This document shows positions 13,101 through 22,931 of a stretch of DNA of 64,000 nucleotides, piece after piece. The stretch is from contig OZ025276.1 of NCBI GenBank assembly GCA_964019165.1, positions 7,653,820 through 7,717,819 of the forward strand, in the 5' to 3' direction. Origin of the DNA: Mastigias papua. Its lineage: Eukaryota > Cnidaria > Scyphozoa > Rhizostomeae > Mastigiidae. The translations under genes and the position numbers were made by a program. Under the pieces are notes generated by a model. It saw only the letters and a program-made list of their open reading frames with translations. It did not search any database and had not been told where the DNA came from. How positions within the stretch are numbered: the first letter of the stretch is position 1; each line of letters begins with the position of its first letter.

Positions 13101-14259
13101 AGTCGTTTTATACCCATCCATTATATGATCACTGTTACTTTAATGAAGTATTCATTGCCAGGCGTCATTGTTCAGACACTTCAAGCAACCTTCATATTAT
13201 TCTCTTCTCGCGGAACCTGGCAGAGAACGTAAAGTTCTCCTGCCAAATTCCATCACATTTTACTTCCAATAGCGAACATTCCCTATTGTCTCAATATAGC
13301 GAAATTTAAATTTTGTTGCAAGATACTAAATCTCGCGCTAGATTCTAGAAGAAGTGATGTCGCTAAGAGTTATATCTTACCAAGCGACTGATGCAGGATC
13401 TAGTCATTTTCAAGTAGGCTGTTTCCTCGAATAGTATTGCTCACCTTTGTAAAGCTAAGCAAATTTTCAGTTAAGCGAAGAAATGTGAGCATGAAGTTCT
13501 ACACATGGTTTGCAAAGAGAAGAAACCAGAACTTATACTTGAATATGCGAAATCCATTATATCGATAGTGGAGCTACTACGCTTCGGCCAAGGCTACCAT
13601 TCAAATGCTATACCTCTTTTTCCACTTAACACTTTTACTCAAATAACACTACGTTTGGAAAAGTTCATTAACTTATTAAGTTATATTCTGTCAATTTGTA
13701 ACTAGCTCTTGGCCACACAATGCAATTGACTTTGCAACACTATTAAACCAATAAACATCTTTATACATTATGTCAGATTTAAGGCTACAACTGGCAATCA
13801 CTTTACAGAAATAAAATCCCCGCAACAAAATGTAAGACCTATACTCCTCTTTTCAGCTCTATCTTCTTTCACAACCCTAACAAACTTTTCACATTCACTA
13901 CCATAACATAAACAGCAGTATTATAACTAAATACTATACTCGTGTCACCTTACCAATTAAAGCTATTACTTATTGTCTCATTTACTCTTTCCCTTACTTA
14001 CTTATTGCTAATTAAAAACTGGACAAAGTCAATGCTATAAACTTTTTATCTTCTTGCCTCAATGTTCAAATAAGCCTACCTTGATTCATGTGTATTTTCT
14101 TAAAATTCCTACTTTTTCTCAAACTATGAATGAAATCCTACATTAAACTTGTAAAAAGACATGCCTTATGATAGAAATTACGGACAATTTTCGAAAGCAA
14201 AAGAGCGTACCTCCCAGTGTGCAGATGAGTGTCGAAACCAAAATGATAGACTTCATCAT
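4147..14259 (-). CDS. Secreted cysteine-rich protein, gene A (5' exons; TSP1/VWA part absent from window)
   Basis: Exons (minus): 14211-14259 signal peptide ([17 protein letters not shown]), 6805-6957 possible helical cassette, 5011-5176 and 4155-4384 cysteine-rich module, all in compatible phase. The module ([15 protein letters not shown] ... [43 protein letters not shown]) resembles one placed next to TSP1 and VWA domains in anthozoan secreted proteins. Exon 4 ends at a perfect donor, ACA/GTAAGT at 4155. If it is not used, translation stops at TAG 4147-4149, giving about 201 residues. Paralogue B uses the same donor to reach TSP1 and VWA exons, but left of the (TA)n here there is only LINE sequence. 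Compared with B, A has Leu for Pro in the RRDPIN position and His for Tyr in FYGECW. The 153-nt exon 2 is symmetric (phase 1-1) and could be skipped. Either a short paralogue or a gene whose 3' exons lie outside the window. Confidence 0.72.
4535..4800 (+). repeat. Interspersed repeat family with GCCTCAATT hairpin, copy 1
   Basis: This ~260 bp block shares an ordered series of words with the reverse complement of about 18000-18370: TTATAAGAAA, GAGCCTCAATT...AAAATTGAGGCT (a small hairpin), TTTTCTTAAA, AAACTGGCTAAAA, AGTTTTATCTTTG, AAGATTATCAAAGA, GGAGCTTAC. The two lie in opposite orientation within the duplicated segment. Unclassified. Its counterpart in segment B is at about 30725-30990. Confidence 0.6.
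7018..7142. mobile_element. Small MITE-like element with TTGCCTACAC ends
   Basis: Left end TTGCCTACACTCCTTTTAA and right end reading TTGCCTACACCCTAG on the opposite strand form imperfect terminal inverted repeats around a ~100 bp AT-rich core. The core contains the AAATTGAGG word seen in the neighbouring repeat family. The left end is degraded in copy B (about 33190). No clear target duplication, so the class is uncertain. Confidence 0.4.
10560..10625 (-). pseudogene. LINE reverse-transcriptase remnant (PQGSSLG block)
   Basis: On the minus strand this reads [11 protein letters not shown], the conserved reverse-transcriptase block before the catalytic xADD. Copy B at 36745-36790 reads [11 protein letters not shown], closer to consensus. 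The rest of the domain is not recoverable. The 108-codon open frames on the opposite strand (10176-10502 and 36361-36687) lie next to it and are not evidence of a host gene. Confidence 0.42.
10985..11175 (-). repeat. SINE-like interspersed repeat, copy in A
   Basis: The reverse complement contains GTGGACAGTGAGCGAGC, preceded by GGTAACCAATTCCTG and followed by CCTTGAACCACCGAT. The same order (GGTACCCATTTACTG, AGACAGTGAGTGAGCGTC, GTTCGAACCATCGG) occurs at 28540-28680 on the plus strand, so this is a dispersed family. The GTTCGAACC box resembles a tRNA B box, which suggests a SINE, but no A box or tail was established. Confidence 0.5.
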
Positions 14260-14314
14260 TTTCTTGCGAGATGAATCTTCCTTCTGTTTGCAGCCAATGA
14301 AAGACCAAGTTCAT

Positions 14315-14350
14315 GAATGAGAGTTGAACGGGTTTTACGCGGCTTTATAT
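14315..14350 (-). promoter_or_regulatory. Core promoter of gene A (TATA box and initiator)
   Basis: On the minus strand TATAAAG (14343-14349) is followed 31 bases later by the initiator-like CTCATTC (14315-14321), placing transcription start near 14318, about 60 bases before the ATG. The layout is identical in copy B. This spacing is that of a standard RNA polymerase II TATA/Inr promoter. Confidence 0.6.
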
Positions 14351-15198
14351 GCAGGTCATAGGGCGATTGTTTACAGGAGATCACGCAGCGATAATCAATA
14401 AGATCGCATGATAGAGAGGCTCGGGAAACACATGCACATATGAAACCGTGAACATTCTTATTGTGATCATTCGTCGTCAAGGTACTTCATATGATGCTTT
14501 GGCTGGGCAGGTATGTTATCAACAGTGACTGTCACGGTTTGACTATGCAAGCCATACAAGGGAAGAATCGTCATCAATGTCGACTTGAGTTCAATACGGA
14601 AAAACTGAGGGCGTACATCATACATGTGCGTCGGCTTATCTGTGTATTTTTCGAAATGAGGAGAATTTCTCCAGGCGACATACAGTTTCCACTTTGGGCT
14701 CTGGGTAATACGAACTATGAGGATTGTTGTGAAATGTGATGTGACTTAAAAAATGAAACTACAAATTATATTCACAAAGCTTGAGGGAAAATATGACTCT
14801 GGGAAGTTTTGAACCATATTTGTATAAGAATTGTCTTTTAAAGCTTTGAGAGATTGTTCAGCTCTAACATTATGACTGCTAAGAATTTATGAACAAATGA
14901 ATAGCTTAGGGTTCAATTAATCTACTTCTAGTTGAGCTTGAACTTTTTTATCTTTTACCTGACATTTTTAACCGGTAACTTGCAAAGCATACGCATAAAT
15001 TCTGCTGAACAATAGGTACAGAACATCCATAAAAGAATTTAAATCAACTTATGATTTTCATACCTTTTCCCAAGAAGCAGCTTTCATATCATTCATGAGA
15101 GTTTTCATAAAGAGGAGAGCAAGAATAACAGAAGTCAGGACACCTGGATTACTGATTTCTGTATAATTATGTTCTATTTCTGGCCACATGTTTTGCTC

Positions 15199-15262
15199 TA
15201 CCACAATGGTTCCCAAACTGGAGTCCGCGGTCCCTTGGGTCACTGCGATGGGTGTCAGGGGT
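15199..15262. repeat. Possible hAT-type repeat end
   Basis: AATGGTTCCCAAACTGGAGT followed by CCGCGG closely resembles the 'CAGTGGTTCCCAAACTGGGGTCC' end common to many hAT elements. It is present in both duplicated copies (B at about 42338-42402), so it predates the duplication. The partner end was not found. Confidence 0.33.
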
Positions 15263-15769
15263 TTGTCATGGCTCGTTCAACTTGCAAGTTTGGTTGCTTT
15301 ACTAACATGTATCACTTTTGATATTTGCTTTCTGTGAAATTATAGCTATCAAAAGATGCATATGTATCTTGATATATGAAGAACTCTATCTATAGAGTTC
15401 TTCATATATAAACTGCCTACCTATTATCTAATAAAATATTTCATCTATACAGTATTATCGAATTTAGTCCTTCAAATGCTATGATGACAACAAATTTTAA
15501 CATATGCACTCTTACAACTACTTTTTAAGTCAAATGCTCTTCCACTATGTCAGTTTTCCAATTTCGATATTTCAAACAGCCAGTAACTTGCTTAAGCTTC
15601 TTGTAAGCAGATTATAACTTCTCTTTGAAAATAGAGAATTCATTACCCTAACTGAACACCTTTAAGAAGGGTTGGCTACTGGTTAAATACAATAGCTCTG
15701 TTTTCAGATTCAAAGTGAGTTGTTGCAATTAGAGTCCAGGAACGATACCGTCGTCATTCATGTTGGTGT

Positions 15770-15892
15770 AGCATAGTGGATAAATCTTGATTGGCTGTTA
15801 GCGCGATCTCCAATTGGGGAATCGGCAATAAAGCAGAAGATTCCCCAATTGGGGATCGCGCTAACAGCCAATCAAGATTTGTCCACTATACT
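15770..15892. mobile_element. Hairpin MITE (hAT-like, 8-bp target duplication), only in copy A
   Basis: The 123-bp element is almost entirely two ~54-bp inverted arms (AGYATAGTGGAYAAATCTTG ... ATTGGCTGTTAGCGCGATC, CCAATTGGGGAATC) around a ~14-nt loop. It is flanked by a perfect 8-bp direct repeat GTTGGTGT (15762-15769 and 15893-15900). Segment B at 42904-42911 has a single GTTGGTGT, the empty site, so the boundaries are proven by comparison. An 8-bp duplication is typical of hAT elements; it has no coding capacity. Confidence 0.88.
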
Positions 15893-17999
15893 GTTGGTGT
15901 CGTTTATAACAGATCATTCTTCTTGGTTTTGCTATACATGTTTGTTTACTTTATTTTCCAGGTTTTCTCTGCCATCCTCTGAACCTATTATTTATTAGCT
16001 CAGTGCATTGTTTTTTTGAGTTAATCAACCTTTCTATCGTCGTGCTTTATGCCATTGATAACATTAAAACTCGCCAAGAGTAAACTGTTAAGAAATTAAC
16101 TATGAAAATAATTATGTATGAAATTACCTAAGCTAGCATATTTCAGTAAGAAGACGCTTCATTAAAAATTGATATTGCAAATTTTGGGATAGAAAGCTTG
16201 AGCTCATCGTAGAATCACCCACAAACAGCAAATATTATGGAATCAATGACTCCAGCATTTAATTAAGCAACATCATTCGCACTTGTACTTTTCGGCTTAA
16301 CACATAGCTAACTAAAAATTCAGCTAAGATTAACAAGCACTATAGAAGTACCTACCAAACTCGAATATGAATGAATATCTAGGAATATCATGACTTTCAG
16401 GAGAAAAGGAGAAATGCACTCACACTTAGGATGGCCATACGTCCTGCTTTTGGCAGGATAGTCCTGTTTTTGAGTCCCCATGGCCTTCAGTAGATTACTG
16501 TAGTTCCACTGCTGTCTGATAAATGAACCTTCTAAGTATATTTCGCACATTGTATGTAAGTTTTCAGATCTTATTTCCTCATTAAAGATATGTAATTCGG
16601 ATTGAGATGCAGTGTAAGCAATATTTTAAAGCAGTTATATGCGCATTTAGATAGTATTGCGCAAGTATGTGATCGTTTCTTAGTGTGAGGAAAGAGTAAG
16701 TGTTACATTTTGGCCTTGTTGTAATAAAGTAATCTAGTGGTAATATTGATTTCTATATGATGCTGTATGTTGTTATAAACAGTTGTGGCAATTGCATAAA
16801 GTGCATTTCTATAATATGTCTCATTGTCATCACTTTTCTCTCTGCCATTGAAAAGAATGAATTCATTTTGGATCATTTTTCGGGCAACATACGAAAGCCA
16901 CAGCCTTAATTTCTGGAAAATATTGGCCATTTTCATCACTTTTCAATCTGCAACGCCAGTAGTCGCTCTAGAATGAACTTGCTAGCGTGGTAGTAATTTG
17001 AGTAGAAAAGCTGGAAAAGGTGGGAAATTTCTAGCACGATTTGATTTTGTGTTCTGTGCTATATCACCCTTTAGTCGAATTTCTCACTGTACATCATTGC
17101 ACTTAAGGGTGTAGTTCCCAATATGGCATGGTTTGTAAGAGCTTATTGCATGTTAAAGTTTCCCCATTCTGTAAACAAAACAGTATTAGCGAAGAAAATC
17201 TGCAGACGATCTTTTTGCTCAAATCTGTCGATAGCTTAACTCTCCCTTAGACTAAGCTGTGCTTTTTATAAAGTAATCTGTTGAAACCTTTTTAATTGAC
17301 CCTTTGTGGATAACAGGACAAATTGCAGCCAAATTTGACACAGATTGTTGAACTGGCGATTATCTGTTGTCTGCTGGGGAGTACCTTCTCGCTTAGCAAA
17401 GACAGAATATCTTCGATTCTGAGAGAGAACATCAAACTGAACTGAGCAAATACTTTCATAGAGAATGAATCAATTTCTCTTTAGTTTGAATCGCGGGTAA
17501 CACATCACCATGAAACAAAAGTTTCACGCAAATATTAAAAGTCAATTTGATACTTACAAGTAATTCATGGCAAGCGGATCTTTTCCCCAAAACAACTAGA
17601 AGTACTCCTGTTTTTTCAGCTGGTTGATATTTAAGAGGAATCAAGAAAATCTAGGCAAATAGCATGAATACGGACACTTGAATTTAAAGAAATTCCATGA
17701 TTACAGCCCTGAGTCTAGGCAAATAGGATTGCAATGAGATTTGTGTGTTCAATTGACAACATATATATTGTTGAATAGTATCAAGTAAATGCTTTGGAAA
17801 TTTGATTGCACTCTGATTTGCTATAATCCTTAAGGTAACCATTCTTTTGAAGGTCGAGTAATCTCAATCAATGCAAGCTAACATCATTTCTGCATAAGGC
17901 CTGTATGAAACCAAACAAGAAGTAAACAATAAAAGTTTCATTCCAGTTTGCTTAAATTTTGCTCACATCAAGTTCAAACAAGTATATCTTACTAAATTT

Positions 18000-18370
18000 T
18001 TTTCTTATAAGACAAACGTACATAAGAAACTGAGGCTCAAAAAGCCGAAATCTTAAGAAAATATTAAGAAAATCGCGAGGCTCAAGGTCGAAAGCTCATC
18101 TTTTCTACGTGCCAGAAATCGATATAAGCTCATTCTTTGCAAGCTCCTTAACAAAGATTGAAACTTTTCTTTGATAATCTTGAATACCAAGGATAAAACT
18201 TTTTTATAGCAAATAATGGTATCCTGTTTTAGCCAGTTTATTCTAGTAGGATTTAAGAAAATCTTCAGAAAATCTCAACCTCAATTTTAGATAAAGTTGA
18301 GAAAATTGAGGCTTAGGCAGTAAACCGGTTTTCTTATTAAAAGAGAACCAGTGTAGTTCACAAAGCGATA
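18000..18370 (-). repeat. Interspersed repeat family with GCCTCAATT hairpin, copy 2
   Basis: Reverse-complement homologue of the block at 4535-4800, running from CTACACTGGTTCTCTTTTAA through GCCTCAATTTTCTC...AAAATTGAGGTT to AAACTGGCTAAAAC, AAGTTTTATCC, AAGATTATCAAAGA and GGAGCTTGCAAAGAATGAG. The B counterpart is at about 45890-46240. No transposase is recognised. Confidence 0.6.
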
Positions 18371-18689
18371 TGTATTGCGACGCTGACATTATACTCATTA
18401 ACATTATTTACAGTTTGTGCTACATAGTTACAGAAGCTAAATTGATACCAATTATTTATAAAGTAATTTACAAAGATTATTACAAAGAATATTTAAATCT
18501 ACATATCATAACGGGCAGGTAACAGACAGATTATACAATCGCAACAATTTGCACACATTGCAATTGCAAAATTTCCATGTAGGCTTTCCTTGCTTTTTGT
18601 AGTTTCGGATATTTTTCTGACTGCAATGATGATTTACGAGGAATGGCATTCAAATCGTTATTTAATATGCTTTATTTGGTCGAACTCAA

Positions 18690-19130
18690 AAATGTTAGCA
18701 ATGCAACACTTGTTCTTTCTCTTTTCTTCTTGTTTCAGCTGCTCCTACTTCAAGTAGCGTCACTACAGCGTATAGCTTATCTTTATTCTCCTCAGTCTCT
18801 AGAATCTTCTTCGATGTCATCCATTCACCTTGTGGGACTTACCAGTTCCATTATTTCTCTACCCACATACTTTCTCTCCCTTCTCTTAGCATGTCCATAC
18901 CACTTCATGCTGCTCTCTCTAGCTTTTGTGGATATTTCCCTCACCCCCAACTTACACCGTACTGTCTCGTTTCATACTTAGTCTCCCCCCCTCCAGCAAC
19001 CTTTTGCCCCATATCAACTTTCTCGTCTCTGCTATAACCATCTTTTCCTCATGATCTTATTAGGAGCACTGTCTTGATTCCACACAGCATAGCTGATCGC
19101 ACATTTACTTTATATAAAGGTCCTTTTACA
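18690..19130 (-). pseudogene. LINE remnant (region after the reverse transcriptase), copy A
   Basis: On the minus strand the sequence reads SAMLCGIKTVLL, then KWYGHAKRRERKYVGREIMEL and a degenerate SPTR / MDDIEED. This follows the 'AMLYGSECW ... RWYGHVxRRxxEYVGRxVMEM ... GRPxxRWMDxIxED' stretch that comes after the reverse transcriptase in many animal LINEs. It contains several stops. The 112-codon open frame on the plus strand (18643-18981) is antisense to it and is therefore not taken as a gene. The same remnant is in segment B. Confidence 0.68.
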
Positions 19131-22100
19131 CTAACTGGTGTATTCAAGTCACACACCAACTTTGATACTTTTTGCCAATTGCTCCATCCTGCCTGTGTTC
19201 TCTCTGCAACACTTGTTAACATTTGTTATTCTTAGTAAAATTTATAACTCCAGTTGAAAATTGAATCCTTGAGAAATTGTCTTGCTTCTTGAAAATGGTT
19301 ACTGTCGCGAATCTTGCATCCTGTTTTATAGAACAATGATTGTAGACATAACTCTGTTTTCATATACTGATTTGAATTGATTTGGTGAAGGAATATCTGT
19401 TAAACGCCATAGATAGTTGGCTTGCAGCTTACAAGTTCTCTCAGTCCTATCAATTTTAATTCCCAAGTCCAGTTACCGTTTCGTAAATTCAAGAAGATGC
19501 AGTAAATCTAGCTAGTGTTCGTTAACTCTAAAATCTGACAAACATTTCTGTCAATGAAAGGGTGTCAAAGAGAAGGGTGATGTTAGATGTTCTATGCTTA
19601 GTAGAATTATAATAAAAAGATACATCTAAGCTTCACTTTACTAGAATGAAGTCATGGCAAACTACAACAGACTAACAACCATTCATTTCTATGCAAATAG
19701 TAAGAATCAAATCTTTCTTTTATTCGTTTACAACCTAACCAAAAGTAATCCGTCTGTTTGTTATAAGGAAAGGAAGACCAGATAAGGAAGAACAGTTGTA
19801 AAATCACTCCCTCTTTGTCTTCCTAAGATTAACATAGGACATTCGTATCATGCCCAAGCATGGTCGTAGCGTTTCTCTTCACTGCTTCTTGCAAAGTCTA
19901 AACACCAATCTCTCTGTTTTGTCCCGATTGATAACTTCAAAAGCGAGTTTTTACTTAGATTCCTAGCTAAACAACTGTGTTGCTTGTACATGTTATAAGT
20001 TACATCAACTTTGGAGCAATACTTATACAAGGATAGCTGAAAAGTGACGTAAAGCCATAACATAGAGCATGTGGGGCAAAATCATTTGTCTCATCTCTGA
20101 TGTTGAAAGTGATAAAAAGGTTTCTTTATTGCATAATATAGCAGCTGTGCAGATTTTAAGTCCTTATCTTCTTGCACATGTAGTGTCTGATTAAACTGGG
20201 GGAATCTTATCCAGGCAATGAACGCTCAATAAAGCGAAATCTTTTTGGATCATGAAATCATGAATAGGAAACCATATCTACCCAAGATACAAAGGAACTC
20301 ATCTATGCTTCCCAAGGATATAATTTCCTACCATTATTGATGAGAGAAAATTCCTTTTTTTGGTACAAATGAAATGCTAAACAAACTGCCACACAATTTG
20401 ACACATAAATAAATCAAAAGTTTCGATTCAAGGTTCTCTCATGTGGCACTTTAGAATTAGTTAACTACAAAAAGAAGCAGGACGAAAAACACACTTCGAC
20501 TTGTAAATAATCTCATTAGATATTTCAAACTCTTCATAAATTCAAAATGCATTGAAAACTGACACATACATAAACTTATGGCTTCAATCTTATTGCTACT
20601 CTCCTTTAGGTTATAAGACACTTCAGTTATTAAATAGCATGCCACCTTTATTCATTGTAACCCTAAAAAGCTGGCCTCCGTTATTAATGGCAAGAAATTA
20701 TTTGTCTTCAAGATCCTAACGCATAAATCCACATGATATTAATGGAAATATCAAACTTCAAAAAGTCAATAATAAGCAACCTTAAATTAATGAATGCTTC
20801 ATTAGTGACAATGGAACAAATATGACGATCACTTACGTCAACTCTCATGTTGAGAGAATACATTACAATAATAGATCAACATGTCTCTTGATTCCCTATT
20901 GGTTATAAGTGTTTGATTAAAACTTTTGTGAAGTAATTAGCATCAAACCATAATTTTCAGATCTCTAAAAGTTAATAACAAAAAATTCAACTTCTGCCAA
21001 GATAACCAAAAGCTAATTAATACCTCCTACTTCTTTGATTTAGCTAAAAATGTCGTCAACTTTGCATAGTGATAATCTTTTGCTGCAATATTGTAAACTT
21101 TTCGATCAACATTTGGATTAACTGACTTGGAAGTTTAAATCTACTTACACACAGGTATTTACATAGAAAAGCAAAATCGATGTGTTATTGACGAACTCTT
21201 AAGAAGTATGTTGCCATACAAATGAATAGACCTTGACATTCAACAAATCTCCATATAATAAAGTATGTCCAGCAAACAAGAAATACCTCTAGGACTTGAT
21301 TGTCTGCTCCATCTCCACTAACACTGGCTGTAGATTTAGCAGTGGTATATATCTCTATTTCTTAATGCTACCCAATTGTTGAAATACTGATGTTCACATA
21401 CCAATAGGTATTATGAAACTATTTTTTTTTCTATGCACTTTCTTGATACAACACTACAAATACAAGAACAAAACGATACCACTGGGTGCAATATCAATGT
21501 CATACCCAGTGGCCATTACATAGAAGGCACAATTCACACTAAGAGCGAATTTGCGAAATCACTATACAATTTGATAAACGTAGTGGCTTCATACCAGAGC
21601 GGCCACGAAACTATTTAGCATTAGCTGGCAAAACAAAACTTGCTCGTACTATTTTTGCATGGTATTGTCATCGAAGATAATGGGCATACCTGAAAAGTGA
21701 TGGTATATTACTATATCAAGTGGCAGTGTGGCAAAAGCAAATTCACTCTATAATGAACGTTCTTAAAATAAGCACTAGCCTATACTACAGTTTTCATAAT
21801 CTTCTGTCATGAGGGATTACTTGACGGAGGGCATATTAGGAAATGTGATGTCCTGGTATAGGAAATTACTTGGGGAGGACTTATTCGTGAATTTCCAACA
21901 TGGGGGCTTATTTAAGGGAGGTTTACTCAGTGGGGAGCTGTTGAGGAGAAACAAATTCAACCGTTTACAGTATTTGCTAAAGTACCAACTGTCTACTTCC
22001 AAGGGATCATTTGCCCCCTAGCCCACCAAAGACTGCCACTAATCTAGATTATTATGGAGGAACACTGGTCACATAATATTACGCTTAGGCAGCAGGGAAT

Positions 22101-22355
22101 TACACATATGTGAGTAAGCTTAATGAACTCTGGAAAATGAAATAGAATATCACAAAACTTGGAAAATAATGAGGAATGCATATTAAGGCAAAACAAAACA
22201 AAAGGAGAAAAGAAAACAACTAATGAAAACTGGGGAAACACATTAAAGTCGAAAAATAGGAAATTTTGAAACTTAAGAAGCAATGAAAAATATACAAATT
22301 GATGAATCATAGCTTATACCTAACCTTCATCTTCAGAACTTTACAATGAGAGACT

Positions 22356-22931
22356 ACTATTTATGTGTATTAGTTTGGGTGATCGCTCATCGTCTGCATG
22401 AAAGGGGCTCGTATCTGTTGGTATCATCATGGAGAAGCATGTGACAATCATTTCTGTTAGTCTGCGAGTCTTCAACAAGCACTCCCGAACAAACAGACTG
22501 CACACAGGTTTGGAGTGATCTTGCCCTTTATCATGGAAGAGCTTTAGCAAATTTATTCAGCACATTTTTGGATCAGACTGTAGTCCTACTATCCGTTGAT
22601 CAGGAAATAATGTAACAGGTGTTTCTCTGGTTTGAAGGCCTAATTTTTGCATCAAGAAAGCGAATCGTGTGGTGTTGTATGTGGCTTAAGGAGCTCCCAT
22701 ACTAAATGAGGGCGGTAACTGTCAATTCAAGAGAGTCTTCAAGTTTGTTAAGGTGCTTGTAAATAAAATACAAAGTGAAATAGAGTGGTAAATATTTGCA
22801 GCTCACACGGCATGCGCGGTCAGTTTTTGCTGTCAGAATATTTGCTAAAAGTTACGTCTCGATCTTCAGATGAACATGTGTTATTCCGAGCAATATTTGA
22901 ATAAATTTGAAAACAAACCTTTGCGTGATTT
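22356..22931 (-). other. 3' flank of gene B
   Basis: Starts where segment A ends. No coding signal. A minus-strand AATAAA at 22552-22557, about 375 bases past the stop codon, is a candidate polyadenylation signal. Confidence 0.35.

Larger units (their letters stand above)
3774..22355. repeat. Segmental duplication, copy A
   Basis: This ~18.6 kb segment is repeated in direct orientation at 29934-49945. The match is continuous by eye from the (TA)n to the shared words ATGAGAGACT at the right end. Both copies carry the promoter, signal-peptide exon and cysteine-rich exons of a secreted-protein gene on the minus strand. Differences are scattered substitutions at a few percent, indels up to ~480 bp, a hairpin MITE private to A (15770-15892) and a Harbinger element private to B. 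Confidence 0.93.
14351..22355. other. Upstream flank of gene A, no host exon recognised
   Basis: Apart from the mobile elements listed separately, only AT-rich non-coding DNA was seen. A palindrome ATGAAGAACTCTAT/CTATAGAGTTCTTCAT lies at about 15377-15408. Stop-free frames such as those on the minus strand at 15058-15243 and 16320-16550 have no family match. An A-only ~190 bp block (about 21415-21607) is flanked by direct repeats GAAACTATTT, and another A-only ~150 bp block lies at about 22137-22287. Confidence 0.5.

Noticed and set aside
17456..17644. 62-codon minus-strand frame identical in A and B (45340-45528)
   Set aside because: The whole surrounding ~550 bp is identical, non-coding parts included, so identity of the frame is not evidence of selection.
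18643..18981. 112-codon plus-strand frame conserved in both copies (also 46527-46865)
   Set aside because: It is antisense to a decayed LINE segment (KWYGHAKRR...KYVG). Conservation simply reflects the recent duplication.
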